Numbered from the stretch's first letter, positions 44,521 to 53,100 are shown. The stretch is DNA of 64,000 nt from JARRKC01 sp037388505 (GCA_037388505.1 JARRKC010000014.1:1-64000), one strand, 5' to 3'. The notes: a model not told the origin generated them from the sequence alone. Numbers and translations are program-made.

Positions 44521-46193
44521 GAACGCAACATGGGCAAATCGATCCCGCGGTTGCGGGCTGTCTTGATTGCGGCCTCGTAGCCCGCATCCGCGTGCCGCAT
44601 GATTCCACTTCCGGGATCCGCGGTCAGGACGCGCTCCAACCGCCGATCCGCTTCGGTGGTCCCGTCGGCGACACAGACCATTCCGGCGTGAATCGAATAG
44701 CCGATCCCCACTCCGCCGCCATGATGAATGGATACCCAGCTGGCTCCGCAGGCCGTGTTCAACAATGCGTTGAGCAACGGCCAGTCGGCAATGGCATCCG
44801 AGCCGTCCTTCATCCCTTCCGTTTCGCGATTCGGGGAAGCCACCGAGCCGGCGTCAAGGTGGTCCCGGCCGATCACGATCGGAGCCTTGATCTTTCCCTT
44901 GCGTACGAGCCAGTTGAACTTGAGTCCCATTTCGGCCCGTTCGCCGTAAGCCAGCCAGCAGATTCGGGCCGGCAAGCCCTGAAAGGGCACATTTTCCTTC
45001 GCTTTCCGGATCCAGCGAACCAGCGAGCTCTTTTCGGGAAAGGTCTCCAGCACGGCCTCATCCGTCACGAAGATATCCGCCGGGTCACCCGACAGCGCAG
45101 CCCACCGAAAGGGTCCGGCGCCTAGACAGAAGAGCGGACGGATATACTCGGGAACGAAACCGGGGATCTGGAATGCCTCCTCGAAATGGCGATGGTCGGC
45201 GACCTGCCCGCGCAGGTTGTTCCCATAATCGAAGGTCACAGCCCCCTTGTTCTTCAGATCCAGCATGGCCTTGACATGCACGACCATCGAGTCGAGCACG
45301 GCCGTCTCGTATGACGGATAGTCCCGCTCACGCAGCTGGCTCGCCTGCTCGAGCGTATACCCGGCCGGGATGTAGCCGACTCTCAGATCGTGGGCCGCCG
45401 TCTGATCGGTGAGCACGTCCGGTACGACTTCCCGGCGGACCAATTCCGGCAGTACATCTGCGACGTTCCCGAGCAGAGCGATCGACAGCGCTCGCTTCTG
45501 TCGTCGGGCCCCCAAAGCAAGTTCCAGTGCTTCGTCCAGGCTTTCACACGAACGATCGCAGTACCCCGCCTTGACGCGTCGGCGGATCCGACCCGGATCG
45601 ACTTCAACACCGAGGAAGACACCGCCGTTCATAGTGGCGGCCAGAGGTTGAGCGCCACCCATACCCCCGAGACCCGCGGAGACGACGAGCCGCCCTTCCA
45701 GCGAACCTCCAAAATGGCGTCGGGCGCAGGCTGCGAACGTCTCATAGGTCCCTTGGAGGATGCCCTGAGTGCCGATGTAGATCCAGGACCCCGCCGTCAT
45801 CTGACCGAACATCGTCAGACCGAGCGCCTCGAGTCGCCGGAATTCGTCGAAAGTGGCCCATCGAGGGACGAGGTGTGCGTTTGCGATCAGGACTCTCGGC
45901 GCCTCCTGGTGGGTACGAAACACTCCCACCGGTTTTCCGCTCTGAATGAGAAGACTCTCATCGTTTTCGAGTCTGCGCAGCGTCTCGACGATGCGGTGAT
46001 AGCATTCCCAGTTCCGCGCCGCCTTCCCCGCACCTCCGTAGACGATGAGTTCATCCGGCTTTTCCGCAACGTCGGGGTCCAGGTTGTTCATCAGCATGCG
46101 CAGGGCCGCCTCCTGATGCCAGCCCTTGCAGCTGATCTGAGTACCTCGGGGGGCCCGGACTTTGACCATCGAAGATTCAGACTGGGGTGCCAT
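44517..46193 (-). CDS. hutU: Urocanate hydratase
   Basis: 558 residues, the family length. Converts urocanate to imidazolonepropionate with a tightly bound NAD. Motifs include SAGLGGMGGAQPLAATMNGG (NAD binding), ARICWLAYGER with the conserved Cys, and GRDHLDAGSVASPNRETE. The ATG at 46193 follows AAGGAGG by six bases; an in-frame extension upstream runs into the intergenic inverted repeat and is rejected. First gene of the hutUHIG operon. Confidence 0.96.
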   Translation of the reverse strand: MAPQSESSMVKVRAPRGTQISCKGWHQEAALRMLMNNLDPDVAEKPDELIVYGGAGKAARNWECYHRIVETLRRLENDESLLIQSGKPVGVFRTHQEAPRVLIANAHLVPRWATFDEFRRLEALGLTMFGQMTAGSWIYIGTQGILQGTYETFAACARRHFGGSLEGRLVVSAGLGGMGGAQPLAATMNGGVFLGVEVDPGRIRRRVKAGYCDRSCESLDEALELALGARRQKRALSIALLGNVADVLPELVRREVVPDVLTDQTAAHDLRVGYIPAGYTLEQASQLRERDYPSYETAVLDSMVVHVKAMLDLKNKGAVTFDYGNNLRGQVADHRHFEEAFQIPGFVPEYIRPLFCLGAGPFRWAALSGDPADIFVTDEAVLETFPEKSSLVRWIRKAKENVPFQGLPARICWLAYGERAEMGLKFNWLVRKGKIKAPIVIGRDHLDAGSVASPNRETEGMKDGSDAIADWPLLNALLNTACGASWVSIHHGGGVGIGYSIHAGMVCVADGTTEADRRLERVLTADPGSGIMRHADAGYEAAIKTARNRGIDLPMLRS

Positions 46194-46212
46194 GACGCGC
46201 CTCCTTGGCTCC

Positions 46213-46242
46213 TCTATAGCACCCGGCGACCTGGAATGTCCA
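46213..46242 (-). promoter_or_regulatory. Putative hutU promoter
   Basis: On the minus strand TGGACA (46237-46242), 18 bases, TATAGA (46213-46218). The expected start lies about 13 bases ahead of the ATG and just leaves room for the AAGGAGG ribosome site. Five of six -35 bases match consensus. Confidence 0.55.
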
Positions 46243-46250
46243 TCGAGGCG

Positions 46251-46300
46251 AATTTGAGATTTGCGAAGCCCGGCTTCCAGCTTCTCCAAAATCTCAAATT
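46251..46300. promoter_or_regulatory. Inverted repeat between divergent hut and symporter genes
   Basis: AATTTGAGATTT (46251-46262) and AAATCTCAAATT (46289-46300) are perfect 12-bp inverted arms. The inner flanks (GCGAAGC / GCTTCTCC) extend the pairing imperfectly, and an outer CATCGAG/CTCGATG pair (46241-46247, 46314-46320) frames them. The element sits between the hutU -35 box and the likely symporter promoter (TAGTAT at 46322-46327). It may be an operator or a REP-like repeat. Confidence 0.55.
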
Positions 46301-46351
46301 CCCTCTCCCGCCGCTCGATGGTAGTATCCCCTCCGAGGCGACGGCTCAACC

Positions 46352-48307
46352 ATGCAGCATCTGCAGATTCTCGATCTTGTGGTCATCCTGGGCTTCTTCG
46401 CAGTGATCATCGCCATTGCGGCACATTACTCACGAAAGGCCGGCCGAGACACGGGACAGTACTTCCTGTCCGGGCGCAATATGCCCTGGTACATCGCCGG
46501 AACTGCCATGGTGGCCACGACCTTCGCCGCTGACACGCCGTTGGCGGTGACCGAGCTCGTGGCCCGCAACGGGATTGCGGGAAACTGGCTGTGGTGGAAT
46601 CTGGCCATCGGCGGCATGCTGACCGTGTTCTTCTTCGCCCGTCTCTGGCGACGCGCAGGCATCATGACGGACGTCGAGTACGTTGAGCTTCGCTACCACG
46701 GCAAGGCGGCCGCAGCGCTGCGAGGCTTCCGGGCGATCTACCTGGGACTCTTCATGAACGCCATCGTGCTGGGGTGGGTCAACAAAGCGATGGAGAAGAT
46801 CTTCAAGGTCACGATTCCGGAGGTCGATCCGTTTCTGCTGGTCGTTCTCGCCGCCTGTGTCCTCGCTGTATACGCGTCCGCCTCGGGCCTTTTGGGAACG
46901 GCCCGTACCGACAGCCTGCAGTTCGTCTTCGCCATGCTCGGATGCATCGTTCTTGCGGTCATCGTGATCGAGCTTCCTCAGATCGGAGGGCTCGGGCCTC
47001 TGAAAGCCAAACTCGCGCCTCAGCTTCTCGACTTCTTTCCTCGAATCGGGGAGATCTCGGCGGGTGGAGTAACCGGAGGAGCGATGGCGATCACGACCGG
47101 CGCCTTCTTTGCTTATGTGGGGGTCCAATGGTGGTCGGCCTGGTATCCCGGCGCGGATCCCGGGGGAGGAGGCTACATCGCGCAGCGCATGATGTCCGCC
47201 AAGAACGAGAAGCACAGCCTCTTTGCGACGCTCTGGTTTACCATCGCTCACTACACCCTTCGCCCCTGGCCCTGGATTCTGGTGGCACTGGCCGCCCTGG
47301 TCCTGCTCCCGAGATCTGCTACCCCTGAGGCAATCCGGGCCGAGAACCCACAGCTTTACGAGAAGGTGACGGCGGCCTATGAGAGCCCCGGCCTGCTCAC
47401 GAGTCTCGGAGCAGAGGCCCAATCGGACGAATTCAGGGCGATGTACGAAAAATACGAGAATACGGTTGACCCCGGAGTCATGTATCCCAAACTGATGCTT
47501 CGCTTTCTTCCGCCGGGGCTTCTCGGACTCCTGATCGCCGTTTTCCTGGCCGCCTATATGTCGACCCTCTCTTCTCAATTGAACTGGGGGACTTCATACA
47601 TCGTCAACGATTTCTATCGACGCTTCGTCAGACGTGATGCGGACGAAAAACACTATGTTCGGATTTCCCGGCTGGGCATTCTGCTGATGACAGTCTTCTC
47701 GCTCCTGGTGACCCGCTACTTTCTGACACGGATCTCCGATGCCTGGGAGTTCGTGATCAACGCCAGCGCCGGAATGGGTGCAGTCCTCATACTGCGTTGG
47801 TTTTGGTGGCGGATCAACGCCTGGTCCGAGATCTCCGCCATGATCGCCCCTCTGGTGATCTACCCGGTGTCGCGCTACTATTTCGGTATCGAGCCTCCCT
47901 TGACGCTGTACCCTACCGTTCTCGGAACAACCGTCGTCTGGATGTTCGTCACGTTCTTCACGCGGCCCGTACCCGAATCAAAACTCATCGATTTTTACCG
48001 TCGAGTCCACCCCGGCGGGATCGGCTGGCGGAGCATCGCCGCGAAAGTGCCGGACGTCCCCTCCGACACCGGCTTCGGTCGTCTGTTCCTCGACTGGATC
48101 CTGGGAATCGTCATGGTCTACTCGATCCTCTTCGGGGTCGGTGATCTGCTCTTCGGAGAATCGCTCAGCGGCTTGGCCGTTCTGGGCATTGCCGTTGTCG
48201 CAGCTGCACTGATCTGGCGAGATCTCTCCAGAGTCGAAGCCGGCAAACTGGAAAGTTCCGAGTTTCGAGTTCCGAGCCCCGAGGGTACAAACCGGGTACA
48301 AAGGTAA
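46352..48307 (+). CDS. Sodium:solute symporter (SSS family) with repeat-derived C-terminus
   Basis: 651 residues with about 14 membrane segments. QYFLSGRNMPWYIAGTAMVATTFAADTP is the SSS sodium-site region, and WYPGADPGGGGYIAQRMMSAKNE is also family-typical. It probably imports an organic solute with sodium; divergence from hutU suggests histidine or urocanate, but this is inference. The last 16 or so residues (SSEFRVPSPEGTNRVQR) are encoded by a GTTCCGAG-type repeat and the first copy of a 36-bp repeat, which also supplies the TAA stop, so the native C-terminus has been replaced or extended. Confidence 0.9.
   Translation: MQHLQILDLVVILGFFAVIIAIAAHYSRKAGRDTGQYFLSGRNMPWYIAGTAMVATTFAADTPLAVTELVARNGIAGNWLWWNLAIGGMLTVFFFARLWRRAGIMTDVEYVELRYHGKAAAALRGFRAIYLGLFMNAIVLGWVNKAMEKIFKVTIPEVDPFLLVVLAACVLAVYASASGLLGTARTDSLQFVFAMLGCIVLAVIVIELPQIGGLGPLKAKLAPQLLDFFPRIGEISAGGVTGGAMAITTGAFFAYVGVQWWSAWYPGADPGGGGYIAQRMMSAKNEKHSLFATLWFTIAHYTLRPWPWILVALAALVLLPRSATPEAIRAENPQLYEKVTAAYESPGLLTSLGAEAQSDEFRAMYEKYENTVDPGVMYPKLMLRFLPPGLLGLLIAVFLAAYMSTLSSQLNWGTSYIVNDFYRRFVRRDADEKHYVRISRLGILLMTVFSLLVTRYFLTRISDAWEFVINASAGMGAVLILRWFWWRINAWSEISAMIAPLVIYPVSRYYFGIEPPLTLYPTVLGTTVVWMFVTFFTRPVPESKLIDFYRRVHPGGIGWRSIAAKVPDVPSDTGFGRLFLDWILGIVMVYSILFGVGDLLFGESLSGLAVLGIAVVAAALIWRDLSRVEAGKLESSEFRVPSPEGTNRVQR
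48255..48276 (+). repeat. GTTCCGAG-family repeat inside the symporter 3' end
   Basis: This 22-base block is identical to the one behind the GerMN gene (minus strand of 23007-23028). Here it is translated as part of the symporter tail. A second block of the family follows at 48325-48350. Confidence 0.8.
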
Positions 48308-48392
48308 CAGACGGGACCGAGTATTGAGTTCCGAGTTCCGAGTTCCGAGATCGATCGGTACAAACCGGGTACAAAGGTAACAGACGGGACCG
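48284..48392 (+). repeat. 36-bp perfect direct repeat pair flanking a GTTCCGAG block
   Basis: Copies at 48284-48319 and 48357-48392 are identical (GGTACAAACCGGGTACAAAG...GACGGGACCG). Each contains an ACCGGGTACAAAGGTAACAG segment resembling the IS end ACCGGGAACATGGGTGACAG, so they look like decayed IS ends. The second copy overlaps the left end of the IS element. Confidence 0.75.
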
Positions 48393-49719
48393 GGAACATG
48401 GGTGACAGTTTTCCGGCAGCATGAGAGGCCGAGGAGGTCTCGGATGCCGTGGAAGGAAACTGCACCTGTGAAAGAGCGAATCAAGTTGATCCTGGAAGTG
48501 GAATCGGGGGTGTTCAACTTCAGTGAAGTGTGTGAGCGGTATGGAGTGAGTCGGAAGACGGGGTACAAGTGGGTCCGGCGGTATGAGCAAGGGGGCTTCG
48601 ATGGATTGAAGGATCACAGCCGAACTCCGCATAGCTGCCCGCATCAGACGCCGCAGGAGGTCGAGGATCGGATTGTGGCGTTGCGTGATCGGCACCAAGA
48701 CTGGGGGCCGTTGACGCTGCGGATGTGGTTGGCGCGACATGAACCGGAGGTGAGCTGGCCGGCGGTGTCGACCATCGGGGACATTCTCCAACGCAAGGGA
48801 AAGACGAAACGACGACGACGACGGCCGCGCCCCCAGGCGATCTACAGTGGGACGAAGGTGCACAGTGATGCGCCGAACGAGATTTTGACAGCGGACTTTA
48901 AGGGGCAGTTCCGCACCGGGGACCGACGCTACTGCTACCCCCTGACGATTCTGGACCACTACAGCCGGTTTTCGCTGTGCTGTCAGGGGTTGGAGTCGAC
49001 GGCGACGGCGGGGGCACGGGAGCAGTTCGAGCGGGTCTTTCGGGTCTATGGTCTGCCCCAGGCGATCCTGACGGATAACGGCACTCCCTTTGCGGGGAAC
49101 GGACTGAGGCGATTGTCAAGATTGTCGGTGTGGTGGATTCGATTGGGCATCCAGCCGTTGTTGATTCAGCCGGGCCACCCCGAACAGAACGGACGTCATG
49201 AGCGATTCCATCGCACCCTCAAACAGCGGACGGCGATTCCACCGGCCGCCGACCCGCAGGGTCAGCAGCGACGATTCGATCGTTTTCGCCAAGAGTACAA
49301 CGAGCAGCGGCCGCATCAGAACCTCGACGGCAAGACGCCGGCCGAACTCTACCGACCATCCTCACGAAGCTATCCCCGAAAGCTGCCCGAGGTCGACTAT
49401 CCGGGGCACTACGAAATACGCCTGGTCAGTTCCAGTGGCCATATCAAGTTCCAGAACCGGCAGACCTTTCTCAGTGACGTGTTGTCCGGCGAACGGGTCG
49501 GACTCGAGGAGATCGAAGACGGGATCTGGTCGTTGTACTTGGGTACCGTGGTGATCGGACGATGGGATGAGGCGCAGCGCAAAATGTACGGTTGAACGGT
49601 GGAAAGCCAGGGTTACAGTCGCCCTCCGGGCTCCTTCCACCCTGGCTCCCCACCGTCGGAAATCGCAACCCAAAGTGTTACCCATGTACCCAGTCGAATC
49701 TGTTACCCATGTTCCCGGT
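48389..49719 (+). mobile_element. IS481-family insertion sequence
   Basis: About 1.33 kb bounded by 20-bp inverted repeats with one mismatch: ACCGGGAACATGGGTGACAG at 48389-48408 and its complement at 49700-49719. It encodes one transposase. No target-site duplication is evident, because the left end sits in a repeated sequence and the right end runs straight into an inverted copy of itself. Confidence 0.85.
48444..49595 (+). CDS. IS481-family transposase
   Basis: 383 residues. An N-terminal helix-turn-helix (FSEVCERYGVSRKTGYKWVRRY), a basic linker (KTKRRRRRPRP) and an rve-type DDE core with D151 (LTADFKGQF), D211 (ILTDNGTPF) and E253 (HPEQNGRHERFHR). All three acidic residues are present, so it may be active. 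Start at 48444 chosen because GAGGAGG lies six bases ahead; an in-frame ATG-like start further left falls in the terminal repeat. Confidence 0.92.
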   Translation: MPWKETAPVKERIKLILEVESGVFNFSEVCERYGVSRKTGYKWVRRYEQGGFDGLKDHSRTPHSCPHQTPQEVEDRIVALRDRHQDWGPLTLRMWLARHEPEVSWPAVSTIGDILQRKGKTKRRRRRPRPQAIYSGTKVHSDAPNEILTADFKGQFRTGDRRYCYPLTILDHYSRFSLCCQGLESTATAGAREQFERVFRVYGLPQAILTDNGTPFAGNGLRRLSRLSVWWIRLGIQPLLIQPGHPEQNGRHERFHRTLKQRTAIPPAADPQGQQRRFDRFRQEYNEQRPHQNLDGKTPAELYRPSSRSYPRKLPEVDYPGHYEIRLVSSSGHIKFQNRQTFLSDVLSGERVGLEEIEDGIWSLYLGTVVIGRWDEAQRKMYG

Positions 49720-49877
49720 TGCGCAGAGAGTTCGAGTCCCGAAGGCGCGACGGACGCCATGGGTTTGCGCAACCGGGACCATGGGTACCAGATTCGACTG
49801 GGTACATGGGTAACACTTTGGGTTGCGATTTCCGACGGTGGGGAGCCAGGGTGGAAGGAGCCCGGAGGGCGACTGTA
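49614..49877. repeat. 264-bp near-perfect inverted repeat with 111-bp arms
   Basis: Positions i and 99491-i are complementary from 49614 to 49724 against 49767 to 49877, with only a few mismatches, around a 42-nt centre. The left arm is the right end of the IS481 element including its terminal repeat. The right arm is an inverted copy of that end (terminal repeat at 49772-49791) with no transposase attached. It ends 11 bases before the next gene and can form a large cruciform or RNA hairpin. Confidence 0.9.
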
Positions 49878-49887
49878 GGTGACCATC

Positions 49888-51066
49888 ATGGCGAAAATCA
49901 ACTCGACAGACTGCGTGCATGCCGGAGTGGAGAGGAATCACACAGAGGGCTCTGTTACGCCCCCGATCGTCCATTCGGCTCCCTTCTCTTTCTCCTCCAC
50001 GAAGGAGCTTCGAGACTTCATGGAGGGCCGCTCGGTGCGTCGGCAGCCGGAATACGGCCGCATGGGCAATCCGACCGTCGCCTGCGTCGAGAAGAGACTG
50101 GCCGCTCTCGAGGGCGCGGAGCAGGTTCGTCTGTTCGGCAGTGGAATGGCCGCCGTGACGACGCTGTTTCTGTGGTTCCTGAAGTCCGGTGACCGACTCA
50201 TCCTGACCTCCGACTCCTACCGCAGAACCCGTGACTTTGGCGTGCTGTTGAACAAGTTCGGGGTCGAGCTCGACCTCGTCGCCCCCAACATGGATGCGAT
50301 CGAAGCGGCGATCCGCCCGGAAACCCGCCTGATCTTCTCCGAAATCCCCACGAACCCGTACCTGCGGGTCCTGGACGTGAGACGTCTCGTCCACATGGCG
50401 CACTCGAAGGGGATTTTGACGATCATCGACAGCACATTTGCCACTCCCGTTAATTTCCGCCCGCTGGACATCGGCGCCGATCTGGTCACCCATTCTGCTA
50501 CCAAGTACCTGGGCGGGCACAACGATCTGATCGCGGGCGTGGTCGCAGGCCGGGCCGAACTCGTCGAGCCTGTGAGCGAGTTCTTGATGACGCTCGGCGG
50601 CATCTGCGACCCGAACACCGCCTTCATGTTGGAGCGCGGACTGAAAACGCTGGAGCTTCGTGTGCAGCGCCACAACACGAACGGCCGTCAGGTTGCCGAG
50701 TTTCTGGAATCGCGCCCGGAAATCGAGCGCGTGTTCTATCCCGGCCTCCCCTCACATCCGGACTTCTCCCTGGCCAGGGATCTGATGACCGGATTCGGTG
50801 GTGTGGTCACCTTCCTGGTCAAGGGTGGGTTCGAAAACACGGCGACGTTCGTTGATCGGCTGCACATTCCCAGACTTGCCCCGAGCCTGGGGGGAGTTGA
50901 ATCGCTCGTCGATCACGTCGCCCTCATGAGCTTCTGGGAGTTGTCCCGGGAACAGCGCGAGGCTTACGGAATACACGACAACCTGGTCCGACTGGCCGTT
51001 GGAATCGAAGACCCTGTAGATCTCGTTGCCGATCTCGAGCAGGCACTCTCTTCGCCCGCTCGGTAG
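49888..51066 (+). CDS. Trans-sulfuration PLP enzyme, second paralogue
   Basis: 392 residues of the Cys/Met-metabolism PLP family. EYGRMGNPT is the canonical active-site loop, HSATKYLGGHNDLIAG holds the PLP lysine, and FATPVNFRPLD and CDPNTAFMLERGLKTLELR match the paralogue at 25278. Cystathionine gamma-synthase, gamma-lyase or methionine gamma-lyase are all possible. ATG at 49888 (an in-frame GTG lies nine bases earlier). Its whole upstream region is the IS-derived inverted repeat, so its native promoter has probably been replaced. Confidence 0.88.
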   Translation: MAKINSTDCVHAGVERNHTEGSVTPPIVHSAPFSFSSTKELRDFMEGRSVRRQPEYGRMGNPTVACVEKRLAALEGAEQVRLFGSGMAAVTTLFLWFLKSGDRLILTSDSYRRTRDFGVLLNKFGVELDLVAPNMDAIEAAIRPETRLIFSEIPTNPYLRVLDVRRLVHMAHSKGILTIIDSTFATPVNFRPLDIGADLVTHSATKYLGGHNDLIAGVVAGRAELVEPVSEFLMTLGGICDPNTAFMLERGLKTLELRVQRHNTNGRQVAEFLESRPEIERVFYPGLPSHPDFSLARDLMTGFGGVVTFLVKGGFENTATFVDRLHIPRLAPSLGGVESLVDHVALMSFWELSREQREAYGIHDNLVRLAVGIEDPVDLVADLEQALSSPAR

Positions 51067-51073
51067 CGGGCGA
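51052..51073. terminator. Hairpin between convergent genes
   Basis: TCGCCCGCT and AGCGGGCGA form a perfect 9-bp stem with a CGGT loop, enclosing the stop codon of the PLP enzyme gene. It lies between two convergent genes and could serve both. There is no T-run on either side. Confidence 0.45.
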
Positions 51074-51110
51074 GAAAGACCGCGACCCGAGACCCCAATT
51101 TCCAGGATGC

Positions 51111-51962
51111 TTACTCCGACTTGCTGACCGGGGTCGTCAGTACGGCGCAAGGGCTGTGGCGGATCACTCGTTCGGTCGTCGTTCCGATCGTGGTGAACTC
51201 GAGGAACGGTCGATGTTCGACGCCCATTACGATCAGATTCGCTCTTTCCTCCCGGGCAACCAGCACGACTTGCTCCGAGGCTTCGCCCGATCGGACGATC
51301 TCTCGGACACTACACCGCTTGCGGCTCTGCTCGGGAATGAATCCACAAAGTTCCGCCATGGGATCCTTGATTTCTTCGCCTTCCTCCACGGCATAGATCG
51401 CGACCAGCTCCGCTTGAAAGCGCGAGGCCAGGTCGCACGCGAGCAGGAGCGCTTCGCGCGCATGATCGGTGAAGTTGACGGGGACGAGCACCTTTTCGAC
51501 ATCCACTTCCCCCGGCGCACCTCGCGCTACCAGAACGGGGCAGTGCGCTGACTTCACAAAGTTCTCGGCGACCGATCCCATCATCAAGCGGGCCAAGCCC
51601 GTGCGGCCGTGGCTTCCAAGAACCAGCAGGTCCGGCTCGTACCGGTGAATCTGCTTCTCGATGACTTCCAGGGCGTGCCCCTCGTCGACCTGATACTTCA
51701 GCTTGACCGAGGGATCGACATGTTCCTTCGCCAGTGCCTTCAGCGCATTGACCAGATGTTCCCGATCCAGTTCGGATTGACCGGCGAGCTCCTCGATCTG
51801 AGCGTGCGTGAAGTAGGCCGGCAACTCGATCCAGGAGGCATGCAGCAGCTCCAGTTCCGCTCCATACGAGGAAGCAAACCGATTCGCCCAGGCCACGACT
51901 TCACCGGACGCACGGCTCAGGTCAACACAACAGAGAATACTTCGGGGCTCAAACGCTGGCAT
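51111..51962 (-). CDS. Tandem universal stress protein
   Basis: 283 residues made of two UspA domains. The first (about 5-150) keeps the ATP-binding motif GSHGRTGLARLMMGSVAENFV. The second (about 155-280) has a degenerate equivalent (GVEHRPFLEFTTIGTTTERVI), so probably only one nucleotide site works. Such proteins help survival under stress in ways that vary. The ATG follows GGAGGTTGAT. It stands alone, convergent with the PLP enzyme. Confidence 0.92.
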   Translation of the reverse strand: MPAFEPRSILCCVDLSRASGEVVAWANRFASSYGAELELLHASWIELPAYFTHAQIEELAGQSELDREHLVNALKALAKEHVDPSVKLKYQVDEGHALEVIEKQIHRYEPDLLVLGSHGRTGLARLMMGSVAENFVKSAHCPVLVARGAPGEVDVEKVLVPVNFTDHAREALLLACDLASRFQAELVAIYAVEEGEEIKDPMAELCGFIPEQSRKRCSVREIVRSGEASEQVVLVAREERANLIVMGVEHRPFLEFTTIGTTTERVIRHSPCAVLTTPVSKSE

Positions 51963-52105
51963 ATCAACCTCCGCTTTCTTCCCATCATATGTGGTTCGCC
52001 GATTTCAGTTTCTCGCGCCGCCGACCGACCCGCAAGAGCCGAGGGACTTGAGCGGGGAGCTCAAATTCATTGACAACACTGGTTCGGCCGGATACAGGGT
52101 GGCCC

Positions 52106-53029
52106 ATGCACATTCTCTGCTTCGAAAGTGGAGGGACGAAGCTCGTGGCCTCCCTGGCCAATCTCGAGGGTCAGCTGACCGAGACTTCGGTGGAGGCAAG
52201 ATCACCCGGCCAGAACGCCGAGGACACGCTGAACCAGTTAATTGGGATGGGCCGAAAGATCCTCGGTGGACGGGCGGTTTCCGCCATTGGCTTTGGATTT
52301 GGTGGCACCGTCCGGAGGTCGGACCGGCGCCCCACGCTTTGCTTCCATGAGGACGGTTGGCAGGCGACCGACGCAGGCGAGATCCTGGCGAACCGATTCG
52401 GTGTACCGGTCCTGATCGAGAATGACTGTAAACTCGCAGCCCTCGCGGAAGCCTGGCAGAATCAGCCTCCACCTTCCGGTTCCCTCCTCTATCTGACGAT
52501 CGGGACCGGGATCGGCGCCGGAGTCGTCCGTAACGGCTACCTCGTCGAATTGGGGAACCTCGGAGAGGCCGAACTGGGCCACGTCGTGGTCGAGCCTGAC
52601 GGCCTGACCTGTGGCTGTGGCAATCGAGGCTGTCTCGAGGCGTACTGCTCGGGTCCAGGACTCGAGTCCCTGGCCCACCAGTTGACGGGCAGCGCCATCG
52701 ACCCCGTGACCCTGATGGCGGGCTACCTTCGAGGGGGGCGCCGGGAAAGGAGAATCGTAGAGCAGGCTGCGGAGTATCTCGGTCGAGTCCTGGGCACGGC
52801 GGTCAATCTGTTCGCCCCCGAACAGATTGTGTTGGGGGGCGGGGTGATGACCGGAAACGATCCCTTCCTCGAGTTGATCCGGGATCGCACCTCCCCATAC
52901 GCTTTTCCCCCGTTCTGGTCGGATGTGCGACAGTTTCGTCTCTCCCGGCTTGGTCCGAACGTGGTCTGTCAGGGGGCTGCCATCTATGTATTGCAGCAGC
53001 ACGGCCGAACTGGAGGCTCGGTGGGATAA
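52106..53029 (+). CDS. ROK-family sugar kinase or regulator-like protein
   Basis: 307 residues. An N-terminal phosphate loop (CFESGGTKLVAS), the catalytic Asp in IENDCKLAALAEAW, the glycine-rich TIGTGIGAGVV and the ROK zinc cluster CGCGNRGCLEAYCSG are present. No DNA-binding domain, so a hexose kinase is more likely than a repressor; the sugar is unknown. Start at 52106 leaves the phosphate loop near the N-terminus; the ribosome site is weak. Confidence 0.88.
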   Translation: MHILCFESGGTKLVASLANLEGQLTETSVEARSPGQNAEDTLNQLIGMGRKILGGRAVSAIGFGFGGTVRRSDRRPTLCFHEDGWQATDAGEILANRFGVPVLIENDCKLAALAEAWQNQPPPSGSLLYLTIGTGIGAGVVRNGYLVELGNLGEAELGHVVVEPDGLTCGCGNRGCLEAYCSGPGLESLAHQLTGSAIDPVTLMAGYLRGGRRERRIVEQAAEYLGRVLGTAVNLFAPEQIVLGGGVMTGNDPFLELIRDRTSPYAFPPFWSDVRQFRLSRLGPNVVCQGAAIYVLQQHGRTGGSVG

Positions 53030-53100
53030 GCGTCTCGCTTGTCTTCCCTGGAGGTCGTGACCTCTCGAGCGTGGTTCACCCCGAGCTCCGAAGATCAGCC

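Noticed and set aside
44517..46349. Longer hutU starting at 46349
   Set aside because: The extension is charged and unrelated to urocanase and covers the promoter and inverted repeat; ATG 46193 has an AAGGAGG site.
49725..49766. tRNA 3' end or attachment site between the inverted arms (GTTCGAGTCCCG resembles a T-arm)
   Set aside because: The five bases on each side of the would-be T-loop do not pair, and no acceptor, D or anticodon arms are present.
49599..50192. Plus-strand frame through the inverted repeat into the PLP enzyme gene
   Set aside because: The same peptide appears on both strands because of the inverted repeat, and the frame is out of register with the PLP enzyme.
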